Shown in pieces: positions 51,538-61,404 of a stretch of DNA of 64,000 nt. Source of the stretch: Nocardioides gansuensis (GTDB lineage Bacteria; Actinomycetota; Actinomycetes; Propionibacteriales; Nocardioidaceae). Location of the stretch: the NCBI RefSeq assembly GCF_003076135.1, contig NZ_QDGZ01000003.1, positions 1-64,000 on the forward strand. The letters are read 5' to 3'. The notes under the pieces are model-generated. The model searched no databases, had not been told where the DNA came from, and worked only from the letters and a program-made list of their open reading frames with translations. Position 1 is the stretch's first letter. Each line of letters starts with the position of its first letter. The position numbers were made by a program, and so were the translations under genes.

Positions 51538-51548
51538 GGAGCTTCTCC

Positions 51549-52205
51549 TCACTCGTCGGTCGCTGAGGGCGAGGGCATCCGCAGCCGGAGCCCGGGGTGG
51601 ATGAGGCCGGGGTCGTCGCCCACGGCCGCGCGGTTGGCGGCGTAGAGGGCCCGGCACCGGGCGGCGACCTCCGAGTCAGGCGCGTCGGGGGGCAGGGTGG
51701 ACGCGGCGATCGCCCAGAGGCTGTCCCCCCGCTGGACGACCACGTCGCCGGTGGGAGCCGGGGCGATCCGCGCCACCGGCGCGGCGGCCAGTGGCGCGGT
51801 CGGCACGGCGCGGTCGGGCAGCGGCAGCCCGGCAAGCACCGGGCCTCGGTCGCCCTGCGCGACCGCGGGGGAGGCGACGCCGGCCGCGAGCGCCGCTCCG
51901 CAGGCGGCCAGCGCCCAGCGGCGCGCCAGGCCCTGAGGCCGGGCCAGGTCCGCGGCGCCGCGCGCCACCTCCCACGCCGTCACGGTGGTCACGACCCAGC
52001 ACCAAGCGGCGCAGCACAGCAGCGCCGCGGCGGCAAGGCCGACGAGGACCTCCTCGAAGGCGCCCCGCCAGGAGGCGGCCTCGAGCAGGGAGAGCGCACT
52101 GGCCGACAGGCCGCGCCACGCCAGCCAGGCGACGGCGCTGGCTGTGAGCCAGACCGCGAAGCAGCGGACCGGCTGCGGACCCTGAGACGCATTCCCCCGA
52201 GACAA
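51549..52205 (-). CDS. LysM-domain membrane protein
   Basis: A 218-residue protein with two N-terminal membrane segments (about 15-32 and 48-72), a further hydrophobic stretch (about 95-115) and a C-terminal LysM domain (VVVQRGDSLWAIAASTLPPD ... GLIHPGLRLRMP) that should bind peptidoglycan. The start is a TTG with GAAAGG upstream. The AT-rich region before it carries a good promoter and repeats. Cotranscribed with the Rv3235-family gene. Confidence 0.85.
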   Translation of the reverse strand: MSRGNASQGPQPVRCFAVWLTASAVAWLAWRGLSASALSLLEAASWRGAFEEVLVGLAAAALLCCAAWCWVVTTVTAWEVARGAADLARPQGLARRWALAACGAALAAGVASPAVAQGDRGPVLAGLPLPDRAVPTAPLAAAPVARIAPAPTGDVVVQRGDSLWAIAASTLPPDAPDSEVAARCRALYAANRAAVGDDPGLIHPGLRLRMPSPSATDE

Positions 52206-52212
52206 CTCAAAC

Positions 52213-52265
52213 CTTTCGTTTGCCTACGTTTGCGTTATTCAAAGATGCTTTGAGGCCGATGTCAA
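52213..52265 (-). promoter_or_regulatory. promoter and operator-like repeats of the LysM gene
   Basis: On the minus strand TTGACA (52265-52260), a 17-bp spacer and TTGAAT (52242-52237). The inverted repeat TCAAAG-ATG-CTTTGA (52239-52253) overlaps the spacer and -10, and GCAAACG occurs twice 10 bp apart just downstream. The stretch is conspicuously AT-rich for this genome. Confidence 0.5.
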
Positions 52266-52282
52266 TCGGTTGTCCACACGGC

Positions 52283-52288
52283 TAGGCT
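52283..52288 (+). promoter_or_regulatory. -10 element of leaderless promoter
   Basis: TAGGCT with 6 nt to ATG 52295. Confidence 0.5.
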
Positions 52289-52294
52289 CCGTCC

Positions 52295-52828
52295 ATGCGA
52301 TGGGAGGACCAGCTCTTCGCGCTCTTCGACGACCTCGAGGCGCAGGCGAGCGTGCTGCACGGCCTGGAGCGCGAGGCGGAGCTCGCCGACCGGAGCCGCG
52401 CGGAGTACAGCCACGTGACCCTCGCCAGCCGGCTCGCCGCCTCGACGGGGCGTGAGGTGGTCCTCGACGTGACCGGCCTCGGCCGGGTGGCTGGCGAGCT
52501 CCGGCGCACGGGCGCGGGGTGGTGCCTGCTGCGCGGACACCAGCAGGACTGGATCGTGCGCACGGCCCTTGTGGCCCTGGTGCACGGGGCGTCGGAGCGC
52601 TCGGTGCCGGAGGTCGCCTGGTCGCCGCTCCAGCGGCTCGGACTCGGCTCCGCGCTCCGCGGCCTGGCGGAGCAGCGGCTGCGCTGTGTCCTCCATCTCG
52701 CCGACGGCACCACCCACGAGGCCGTGGTCAGCCGGGTCGGGCAGGACTTCGTCGAGGCGGAGGCGCCCTCAGGCGCCCGCCTGCTCGTGTCGTACGACGC
52801 GATCGCGGCCGTCCAGAGCCGCGACTGA
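52295..52828 (+). CDS. conserved actinobacterial hypothetical protein
   Basis: A 177-residue protein: helical N terminus (MRWEDQLFALFDDLEAQASV, EREAELADRSRAEYSHVTLA) and a beta-rich C-terminal part (GREVVLDVTGLGRVAGEL, HLADGTTHEAVVSRVGQDFV). I recognise the type as a widespread actinobacterial hypothetical but not its function. Leaderless start; divergent from the LysM operon. Confidence 0.75.
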   Translation: MRWEDQLFALFDDLEAQASVLHGLEREAELADRSRAEYSHVTLASRLAASTGREVVLDVTGLGRVAGELRRTGAGWCLLRGHQQDWIVRTALVALVHGASERSVPEVAWSPLQRLGLGSALRGLAEQRLRCVLHLADGTTHEAVVSRVGQDFVEAEAPSGARLLVSYDAIAAVQSRD

Positions 52829-52851
52829 GCGCGCGGCGGGCGACGGGCCGG

Positions 52852-53175
52852 TCAGGTCGCGTCGACGTCGTAGGGCGGGACCTGGCCCTCGGCGAGCGAC
52901 GCACCGGCGGCCCGGGACGTCTCCGGCTCGTCCTCCATGGCCTCGATGATGTGCTTGCGCACGATGTTGCGCGGGTCGAGGTCGCGCAGCTCCAGGTCGG
53001 CGTAGTCGGGGCCCAGCTCGGAGCGCAGCTCGTCGCGTGCGGCGTTGGCCATCGAGCGGGCCTTGCGCAGCGCATGGCCCGCCTGCCGGGCGAGGTCCGG
53101 TAGCCGGTCGGGACCGAAGACCAGGATGGCGACGAACGCGATGACCGCCAACTCGGTCAGGCTGACCCCGAACAT
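52852..53175 (-). CDS. tatB: Sec-independent protein translocase subunit TatB
   Basis: A 107-residue TatB: N-terminal helix MFGVSLTELAVIAFVAILVF followed by the FGPDRLP hinge (20-26), an amphipathic helix (DLARQAGHALRKARSMANAA) and a charged tail. TatB rather than TatA by the FGP and length. It ends the mrp-tatB run; the ATG follows the mrp stop by 3 bp. Confidence 0.9.
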   Translation of the reverse strand: MFGVSLTELAVIAFVAILVFGPDRLPDLARQAGHALRKARSMANAARDELRSELGPDYADLELRDLDPRNIVRKHIIEAMEDEPETSRAAGASLAEGQVPPYDVDAT

Positions 53176-53178
53176 GGG

Positions 53179-54339
53179 TCAGAACTTAGCGGCCGGTGTC
53201 AGCCCGAGCTGCATCCCAGCCAGACCGCGACCACGACCCGCCAGGACGCGGGCGACCGAGCGCAGCTCTTCGGCTGCGGGCGCGGTGGGGTCGGCGTCCA
53301 CGATCGGCTTGCCGGCGTCGCCCCCCTCGCGGAGGGAGATGTCCAGCGGGATGCGACCGAGGACCGGCACGTCGTAGCCGAAGCGCTGCGACAGCGTGGC
53401 CGCGACCCGGTCGCCGCCGCCGGAGCCGAACACCTCGAGCCGGTGGCCCTCCTCCGGGGCGCAGTGGGGGCACGGCAGGTAGCTCATGTTCTCCACCACG
53501 CCGATGACGCGCTGGTGCATCATCGAGGCCATCGTGCCGGCGCGCTCCGCCACCTCGGCCGCCGCCTCCTGGGGCGTGGTCACGACCAGGACCTCGGCGT
53601 TCGGCAGGTGCTGTCCCAGCGAGATCGCGATGTCGCCGGTGCCGGGCGGGAGGTCGAGGAGCAGGGCGTCGAGGTCACCCCAGTAGACGTCGGAGAGCAT
53701 CTGGACGAGCGCCCGGTCGAGCATCGGGCCGCGCCACGCGACGACCTGGTCGCGGCGGGGCTTGAGCATGCCGATGGAGATCACCGAGACACCGCTCGGA
53801 GTCGGCACGGGCATGATCAGGTCGTCGACCTGGGTGGGCCGCGCGTCGGCCACGCCCAGCATGGCGGGCACGCTGTGGCCGTAGATGTCGGCGTCGACGA
53901 CGCCGACCTTGAGGCCCTCGGCCGCCAGCGCGAGCGCGAGGTTGACGGTCACCGACGACTTGCCGACGCCCCCCTTGCCGCTGGCGATCGCGTAGACCTT
54001 GGTGAGCGAGCCCGGCTGTGCGAACGGGATCTCGCGCTGGGCCTGGCCGCCCCGGAGCGTCTCGTGGAGGCCCGAGCGCTGGTCGGCGGTCATCACGCCG
54101 AGCGTGAGGTCGACCCCGGTGACACCGGGCACCTTCGAGACCGCGGCGGTCACGTCGCGGTCGATGGTCTCCTTGAGCGGGCAGCCCGCCACGGTCAGCA
54201 GCACCTTCACGGCCACGCGGCCGTCCTCGGCGACCTCGACCGAGTCGACCATGCCGAGCTCGGTGATGGGGCGCTTGATCTCGGGGTCGTTGACGCCTGC
54301 GAGGGCGGCGTGGACCTGCTCCACGGTGGGGGTGCTCAT
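53179..54339 (-). CDS. mrp: Mrp/NBP35 family P-loop iron-sulfur carrier
   Basis: A 386-residue protein with an N-terminal MIP18/DUF59 domain (VNDPEIKRPITELGMVDSV), the deviant Walker A ASGKGGVGKSS, switch DADIYGHSVP, and the CPHC cluster-binding motif (ENMSYLPCPHC). It carries and delivers iron-sulfur clusters. The ATG at 54339 gives the canonical N terminus. Confidence 0.95.
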   Translation of the reverse strand: MSTPTVEQVHAALAGVNDPEIKRPITELGMVDSVEVAEDGRVAVKVLLTVAGCPLKETIDRDVTAAVSKVPGVTGVDLTLGVMTADQRSGLHETLRGGQAQREIPFAQPGSLTKVYAIASGKGGVGKSSVTVNLALALAAEGLKVGVVDADIYGHSVPAMLGVADARPTQVDDLIMPVPTPSGVSVISIGMLKPRRDQVVAWRGPMLDRALVQMLSDVYWGDLDALLLDLPPGTGDIAISLGQHLPNAEVLVVTTPQEAAAEVAERAGTMASMMHQRVIGVVENMSYLPCPHCAPEEGHRLEVFGSGGGDRVAATLSQRFGYDVPVLGRIPLDISLREGGDAGKPIVDADPTAPAAEELRSVARVLAGRGRGLAGMQLGLTPAAKF

Positions 54340-54370
54340 GATCCCCGAGTCTACGAGGGGGACGGCGGGC

Positions 54371-54901
54371 TCAGCCCGGCGGCTGCTCGTCGCGGACGTC
54401 GCCTTCGTCACCACGTGCCAGCTCCTGGATCTCCTGGGCCAGGCCCCTGAGCTCGGAGCGGAGGAAGTCGCGGGTGGCGACCTCGCCGACGGACATCCGC
54501 AGCGAGGCGACCTCCCGGGCCAGGAACTCCATGTCGGCGTGGGCCCGGGCGTTGGCCTGGCGGTCCCGCTCGGCCTCCACCTTGTCGCGCATCTCCTGGC
54601 GGTTCTGGGCGAGCAGGATCAGCGGCGCGGCGTACGACGCCTGCAGGCTGAGCATCAGGGTCAGGAAGATGAACGGGAACTTGTCGAACCGCAACTCCCG
54701 GGGCGCCAGCGTGTTCCAGAGCATCCAGGCCAGGACGAAGAGCGTCATGTACATGAGGAACCGGGCGGTCCCCATGAACCGGGCGAACTGCTCGGCGAAG
54801 ACGCCGAACGCGTCGCGGTCGTACTCGGGCCGCCGGACGAGGGGCCGCCGTCGGGACTCGCGCGGCATGTCGAGGCGGCCGCGGCTGCGGGTGTCGCTCA
54901 T
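54371..54901 (-). CDS. DUF1003 domain-containing membrane protein
   Basis: A 176-residue protein with two membrane helices (about 46-62 and 76-96) and the DUF1003 core FGVFAEQFARFMGTARFLMY, AWMLWNTL, FPFIFLTLMLSLQASYAAPL, ILLAQNRQEMRDK. The C-terminal part is a charged coiled coil. Its start overlaps the end of the MgtE-like gene by 4 bp, so the two are coupled. Function unknown. Confidence 0.9.
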   Translation of the reverse strand: MSDTRSRGRLDMPRESRRRPLVRRPEYDRDAFGVFAEQFARFMGTARFLMYMTLFVLAWMLWNTLAPRELRFDKFPFIFLTLMLSLQASYAAPLILLAQNRQEMRDKVEAERDRQANARAHADMEFLAREVASLRMSVGEVATRDFLRSELRGLAQEIQELARGDEGDVRDEQPPG

Positions 54902-56163
54902 CGGCGCCCCCTCTTCGCGAGGCCCCGCACCGCCTGGTCGCGCCAGTTCTCCGGGAGCATGTGGTCGAGCAGGTCGTCGACGGTGACCGCGCCCAGCAGA
55001 CGGCCCTCGTCGTCGACGACCGGAGCGGCCACCAGGTTGTACGTCGCGAGGTGGGCGGCCACCTCGTCGATCGTCGCGTCGGGGCGCAGCGGGTCGAGCG
55101 AGTCGTCGACGGCTGCGGCGACCAGTGTGGAGGGCGGCTCCCGCAGGAGGCGCTGGATGTGGGCCGCGCCGAGCAGCCGGCCGGTGGGCGTCTCGAGCGG
55201 CTGGCGGCAGACATAGACCAGCGCGGCCAGCGCGGGCGTGAGCTCGGGGTTACGCACGCGGGCGAGGGCGTCGGCGATGGTCGCGTCGGGGGAGAGGATC
55301 ACCGGCTCGGGCGTCATCATCGCGCCGGCGGTCATCTCCTCGTAGGACATCAGTCGCCGGACGTCCTCGGCCTCCTCGGGCTCCATCAGCCCGAGCAGGG
55401 TCGCCGCCGTCTCCGGGTGCAGGTCGGCGATGAGGTCGGCGGCGTCGTCGGGAGACATCTCCTCGAGCACGTCGGCGGCCCTCTCGGAGTCGAGGTGCTC
55501 GAGGATCTCGACCTGGTCCTCCTCGGGCAGCTCCTCGAGCACGTCGGCGAGGCGCTCGTCGTCGAGGGCGGCGACGACGGCGGTGCGCCGCTCGGGCGGG
55601 AGGTCGTGGATCACGTTGGCCGCGTCGGCCGGGCGCATCTCGTTGAGCGCCGCGATCAGGTGGGTGGCGCCCTGGCTGGCCTCGCGGCGTGCGAGCCCGG
55701 TGACGTCGTTCCACTCCGCGATGTGGGTCTGGCCACGCCGGCGGAACCCCTTCGAGGGCTCCTGCACCGCGACCCTCGAGAGCACCCAGTCGCGGTTGCG
55801 GGCCTGCTCCATGGCCACGTCGTAGACGGTGCCCTGGACCCCGGTGCTCTTCACCGTGACCTGGCGGTCGAGCATCTGGCCGACCACCAGCGTCTCGGTC
55901 GAGCGCTGCTCGAACCGGCGCATGTTGAGCAGGCCGGTGGTGTGCACCTGGCCGGAGTCGATGCTGGTCACGCGCGTCATCGGCACGAAGATGCGCCGTC
56001 GGCCGAAGACCTCGGCGACCATGCCGAGGACGCGGGGCTGGCTGGACTCGGAGCGGAGCGCGACCACGAAGTCGCGCACCTTCGCGACCTGGTCGCCCAG
56101 CGGGTCGAAGACCGGCAGGCCGACGAGACGGGCCAGGTAGATGCGGCTCGGCGCGGTGCTCAT
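54898..56163 (-). CDS. MgtE N-terminal/CBS domain protein without membrane domain
   Basis: A 421-residue soluble protein: PRC-barrel-like N terminus (IYLARLVGLPVFDPLGDQVA), a MgtE_N superhelix of LP-E-D repeats (about 185-270) and paired CBS domains (about 280-410). It lacks the MgtE pore, so it may sense magnesium or nucleotides and act on another channel, possibly the coupled DUF1003 protein. GAGGAGGGG precedes the ATG. It corresponds to mycobacterial Rv1232c-type proteins. Confidence 0.88.
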   Translation of the reverse strand: MSTAPSRIYLARLVGLPVFDPLGDQVAKVRDFVVALRSESSQPRVLGMVAEVFGRRRIFVPMTRVTSIDSGQVHTTGLLNMRRFEQRSTETLVVGQMLDRQVTVKSTGVQGTVYDVAMEQARNRDWVLSRVAVQEPSKGFRRRGQTHIAEWNDVTGLARREASQGATHLIAALNEMRPADAANVIHDLPPERRTAVVAALDDERLADVLEELPEEDQVEILEHLDSERAADVLEEMSPDDAADLIADLHPETAATLLGLMEPEEAEDVRRLMSYEEMTAGAMMTPEPVILSPDATIADALARVRNPELTPALAALVYVCRQPLETPTGRLLGAAHIQRLLREPPSTLVAAAVDDSLDPLRPDATIDEVAAHLATYNLVAAPVVDDEGRLLGAVTVDDLLDHMLPENWRDQAVRGLAKRGRR

Positions 56164-56257
56164 GGCCCCTCCTCGCTCGACTCGGCTGGATCGCGGATTT
56201 GTCCCCGGCGCGAAGGCTACCGCTCGTGTGTGATGAGGCAGGACCGACTCCTTCACC

Positions 56258-56263
56258 TACACT
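56258..56263 (+). promoter_or_regulatory. -10 element of leaderless lipoprotein promoter
   Basis: TACACT with 7 nt to ATG 56271. Confidence 0.5.
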
Positions 56264-56270
56264 GCTGGGC

Positions 56271-56669
56271 ATGTCCATCCTGATGAAGCGGGTCGCCCGC
56301 GTGGCCGGAGCAGCTGCCGCCACGGCGCTGATCGCCGCCTGCGGCACCGACTCGGGCACGGGGGACACGGCGTCCGATCCGTCCTCGAGCCCGTCCGGGA
56401 CGCCCTCGCCGACGGAGACGACCGGCCCGACCGGCCTGCCGCTCTGCTCGGTCATCTGGGTCGACGGCCAGGACCTCCCGGTCGACTACAAGGCCTGCGA
56501 CCAGGACGGCGTGAAGGTCAAGCCGGAGAAGCAGATGTGCGGCTTCGGCCGCCCGATGGTCGAGCACGACGGCCGCTTCTACGCCATGCCGGGCAACCGC
56601 ATCAACGACGTCGGTGACCTGGCCACCAGCGAGCAGTACCAGAACGCCTGGGACGCCTGCACGGGCTGA
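56271..56669 (+). CDS. small secreted lipoprotein of unknown function
   Basis: A 132-residue lipoprotein precursor: basic start, hydrophobic stretch and lipobox IAAC (C24), then a Thr/Ser/Pro linker and a compact domain with four cysteines (LPLCSVIWVDGQDLP, YKACDQDG, KQMCGFGRPM, WDACTG) that probably form disulfides. No known domain recognised. A 7-bp hairpin overlaps the stop codon (56664-56680). Confidence 0.75.
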   Translation: MSILMKRVARVAGAAAATALIAACGTDSGTGDTASDPSSSPSGTPSPTETTGPTGLPLCSVIWVDGQDLPVDYKACDQDGVKVKPEKQMCGFGRPMVEHDGRFYAMPGNRINDVGDLATSEQYQNAWDACTG

Positions 56670-56772
56670 GCTCCTCAGCCGTCGCCGCGGCCGGTGCCGT
56701 GCTGCGTCCGGGCGCCACTGACCAGACCATCGAGCAGGCCGCGGGCCTGAGAACGCAGGGGAATCGCATCAC

Positions 56773-58194
<1,422 letters not shown>

Positions 58195-58337
58195 ATCCAG
58201 GACACGGACGCAACCGAACCACCTCCTGGAGCGTCATCCATGACGGGTCCGACCGCGCGCGGTCTCGCCACGTGTGGCATTTGTGAACTACCGTGACTGA
58301 TGGTTCCCGTGATGCATCGTCTGCCCTGGAGGTACAC

Positions 58338-60245
58338 ATGAAGGCGCACGTCGCCCTCATCGCCCTGCTTGCGAGCCTGCTGACACCCGGGGTGCTGGGG
58401 GGCACCGCCGCTGCGGAGCCTGGCTCCGAGCGTCGCCGGGCTGCAGTCGAGACCGTGTCGGCGGGAGGGGAGCACGGCTGCCGTCTGCCCGGCGACGGGA
58501 CGATGCAGTGCTGGGGCCGGGATACCTACGGCCAGCTCGGTGGCGGCAAGACGGGCTACCAGGTCACCGGCGCCCAGCGCGTCGGCAGCGGGGCACGCTG
58601 GAAGTCCGTGAGCGCCGGTGGCGCCTCGACCTGCGGCATCAAGACCGGAGGCAAGCTCTACTGCTGGGGCGTCAACCACCGGGGCCAGCTCGGCGACGGG
58701 ACCACGAAGCCGCGGAACAAGCCGAAGGCGGTCTCCGGCAAGTCCAAGCGCTGGAAGGACGTGGATGCCAGCTGGTTCAACACCTGCGGCATCACCACGA
58801 ACAACAAGCTCTACTGCTGGGGCGACAACGCCGCCGGCCAGCTCACGAAGAAGGACCCGAAGAAGCGCAGCACCCCGGTCCGCGTGCCCGGCGGCAACTG
58901 GAAGAGCGTCTCGGTGGGCAGCCGGTTCGTCTGCGGCATCAAGGGCACCGGCGCGCTCTACTGCTGGGGCGGCAACCTGTTCGGCCAGCTCGGCACCGGC
59001 TCGTGGTCCGGCCGCACGACGCCCGGCCGCGTCCCCGGCACCTGGAGCGAGGTCTCGACGTCCTGGACCCACACCTGCGCCCTGGGCACCGACGGCCACG
59101 TCAGCTGCTGGGGCCGCAACACCTGGGGCCAGGTCGGCGACGGCACGCAGACCACCATCAACACCCCGCGTCCCGTCGTCGGCGCCCCGAAGGCCGTCGA
59201 CGTGACCACCACCGAGGGTGCCTCCTGCCTCCTCGACACGGAGGGCAGGTCCTGGTGCTGGGGCAACAACGCCTACGGCATCCTCGGCGACGCGGGGCTG
59301 CCCTTCTCCGCCTCCCCGGTGAAGGGCCCCGAAGGGCTGCGCGAGATCGAGGGCGGCTGGCGGCACGTGTGCGCCGTGACCAACGGCGGTGCCCACAGCT
59401 GCTGGGGCCAGAACGACCGGGCCCAGCTGGGCAACGGCACCTACGACAGCTCGCCCTTCCCGCGCGAGGTCGAGCCGCTCCCGGCTCCGGACCCGGCCGG
59501 CGCCACCGACTTCCGGATCGCCACCGCGAACGTCCTCGGCAACGGCCACACCCGGCCCTACGCCCACGACGACGCGTTCGGCCCCGCCACCACCCGGATG
59601 GGCTGGCTGGCCGACCAGCTGGACAACAGCGCGGTGGACATCATGGGCACGCAGGAGGCCAACGCCGACCAGATCTGGCACTTCCTCAAGGCCGCGCGCG
59701 GCACCTGGGACGCCTACCCGCGGCCGGAGTCCGGCGACGACGCCGTGGAGGCCGCCCTGGTCTGGCGCACCAGCGTCTGGGAGCTCGTCGAGGCCACGAC
59801 GATCACCACGCAGTTCATCAGCAAGCAGCTGCCCCGGCCCGTGGTGAAGCTGCGCCACCGGGTCACCGGCAAGGAGATCTACGTGATGAACGTCCACAAC
59901 GCCCCGTGGGACTACCAGCGCAAGCGCGACATGGCCACCAGGGTCCAGATCGCCAAGCTCGCCGCGCTCCGGGCCACGGGCCTGCCGGTCTTCTACATCG
60001 GTGACATGAACGAGAAGCGCACCTTGCTGTGCAAGGTCACCAGCAAGACCGACCTGATCAGCCCGTACGGCGGCGGCTACAACGCCTCCACCGGCACGTG
60101 CCCCAACCCGCCGAGCCGGATGCGCGTGGACTGGATCTTCGGGTCGCCGGACGCGACGTACACCAACTTCGCCTACACCCGTCCGCCCCTGATGAGCCTG
60201 GTCACCGACCACAACATGGCGCTCGTCGACGTCCGCCTGCCCTGA
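58338..60245 (+). CDS. secreted RCC1-propeller/endonuclease-exonuclease-phosphatase fusion
   Basis: A 635-residue exported protein: signal peptide (about 1-26), seven RCC1-like repeats, each with two cysteines and a CWG-N..GQLG block (for example TCGIKTGGKLYCWGVN and VCGIKGTGALYCWGGN), forming one seven-bladed propeller, then a complete EEP domain (from about 390). EEP catalytic elements are all seen: TANVLG, MGTQEAN, NVHNAP, GDMNEK, MRVDWIFGS and VTDHN. So it should be an active metal-dependent nuclease or phosphodiesterase. TGGAGG precedes the ATG; a start further upstream at 58293 is unlikely because it precedes this site. Confidence 0.88.
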   Translation: MKAHVALIALLASLLTPGVLGGTAAAEPGSERRRAAVETVSAGGEHGCRLPGDGTMQCWGRDTYGQLGGGKTGYQVTGAQRVGSGARWKSVSAGGASTCGIKTGGKLYCWGVNHRGQLGDGTTKPRNKPKAVSGKSKRWKDVDASWFNTCGITTNNKLYCWGDNAAGQLTKKDPKKRSTPVRVPGGNWKSVSVGSRFVCGIKGTGALYCWGGNLFGQLGTGSWSGRTTPGRVPGTWSEVSTSWTHTCALGTDGHVSCWGRNTWGQVGDGTQTTINTPRPVVGAPKAVDVTTTEGASCLLDTEGRSWCWGNNAYGILGDAGLPFSASPVKGPEGLREIEGGWRHVCAVTNGGAHSCWGQNDRAQLGNGTYDSSPFPREVEPLPAPDPAGATDFRIATANVLGNGHTRPYAHDDAFGPATTRMGWLADQLDNSAVDIMGTQEANADQIWHFLKAARGTWDAYPRPESGDDAVEAALVWRTSVWELVEATTITTQFISKQLPRPVVKLRHRVTGKEIYVMNVHNAPWDYQRKRDMATRVQIAKLAALRATGLPVFYIGDMNEKRTLLCKVTSKTDLISPYGGGYNASTGTCPNPPSRMRVDWIFGSPDATYTNFAYTRPPLMSLVTDHNMALVDVRLP

Positions 60246-60261
60246 CCGACCAGCCAGCCGG

Positions 60262-60267
60262 GTAGGG
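60262..60267 (+). promoter_or_regulatory. -10 element upstream of the sulfotransferase gene
   Basis: TAGGGT would start transcription near 60274, giving a leader of about 48 nt before GTG 60322. Confidence 0.4.
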
Positions 60268-60321
60268 TCGTCGCCGCAGGCGCATCGACGCCCTCAGGGC
60301 GAGGCAGGGAAGGACGGGCAG

Positions 60322-61404
60322 GTGGCCGAACGCGTCATCCTCCACATCGGATCGATGAAGTCCGGCACGAGCTTCGTCCAGAACGTCCTCGGCAACAACA
60401 GGGCCGTGCTGGCCGAGCACGGGATCAGCCTCGCGGGCCAGAAGTGGCGTGACCAGGTGAAGGCGGTCCAGGACGTCATCGGCCAGGGCGGCGAGGGCCA
60501 GCCACCGCTGCGCCGCAACGGCCCCTGGCGCCGCCTGGTCAAGGAGATCGATGCCTGGCAGGGGACCGCCGTGGTGTCCATGGAGTTCCTGGCTCCCCGC
60601 AACGCCGCCAAGATCGAGCTGATCCGCGACTCCTTCGACGCCCCCGTCGATGTCGTGCTCACCGGCCGCGACCTGGCGCGCAACCTCACCGCGATGTGGC
60701 TGGAGTCGGTGCAGAACGGCTCGGCGACCACCTGGGCGCACTACCTCGAGGCGGTGCGCGCCGAGGACCGCGGCAACGCCGACGGCCGGGCGTTCTGGCG
60801 CCACCAGGGACTGGCCTCGATAGCCGGGCGCTGGTCCGACGCCGTCGGGCCCGAGCACTTCACCCTCGTCACGGTGCCCCAGAAGGGTGCCCCGGCCGAC
60901 CTGCTGTGGACCCGGTTCGCCAGCCTGCTCGGCATCGACCCCGCCACCTGCTCCCTCGGCGTACGGGCCAATCCCTCCATCGGGCTCGCCACCGCGCTGG
61001 TGCTGCGCGAGCTCAACGAGGAGCTGGCCAAGGGCGACCCCGCCGCCGAGGAGGGCACTAACCCCCAGCGCTACCACGACCTCCTGGTCAAGCACCTGCT
61101 CACCAAGCGGGCGCTGGCCCACCGCCACGCCCAGGAGCCCCGGCTCGGCCTCGATGCGCGGTGGGTGCTCAAGCGGGGCACCGAGGAGGTACGTCGCCTG
61201 CGCGAGGCCGGTCACCGCGTGGTCGGTGACCTCGACGAGCTCGTGCCGCGGCCGGTGCCCGGTGTGCAGCCCTCCGACGTCTCGCTGCAGGAGCGGCACG
61301 CCGCCGCCATGGAGGCCCTCACCCGGATGGTGCAGATCAGCGCCCGGCGCGAGGACCGCAACCGGCGACGGCTCGCCGAGGCGAAGGAGGCCGCACAGCG
61401 ATGA
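60322..61404 (+). CDS. sulfotransferase family protein
   Basis: A 360-residue protein with the PAPS 5'-phosphosulfate loop at the N terminus (ILHIGSMKSGTSFVQNVLGN). DVVLTGRDLARNLTAMWLES corresponds to the 3'-phosphate-binding region. The C-terminal third is helical and charged. It should transfer sulfate from PAPS to a glycan, lipid or other metabolite. It overlaps the next glycosyltransferase by 4 bp, so a sulfated glycan is the likely product. Confidence 0.8.
   Translation: MAERVILHIGSMKSGTSFVQNVLGNNRAVLAEHGISLAGQKWRDQVKAVQDVIGQGGEGQPPLRRNGPWRRLVKEIDAWQGTAVVSMEFLAPRNAAKIELIRDSFDAPVDVVLTGRDLARNLTAMWLESVQNGSATTWAHYLEAVRAEDRGNADGRAFWRHQGLASIAGRWSDAVGPEHFTLVTVPQKGAPADLLWTRFASLLGIDPATCSLGVRANPSIGLATALVLRELNEELAKGDPAAEEGTNPQRYHDLLVKHLLTKRALAHRHAQEPRLGLDARWVLKRGTEEVRRLREAGHRVVGDLDELVPRPVPGVQPSDVSLQERHAAAMEALTRMVQISARREDRNRRRLAEAKEAAQR

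Noticed and set aside
56664..56680. 7-bp hairpin at the lipoprotein stop codon as a terminator
   Set aside because: Very short loop, overlaps the stop codon and has no U-run; mentioned only in the gene entry.
58293..58337. Upstream GTG start for the RCC1-EEP protein
   Set aside because: It would place 15 hydrophilic residues ahead of the signal peptide and ignores the TGGAGG site before ATG 58338.
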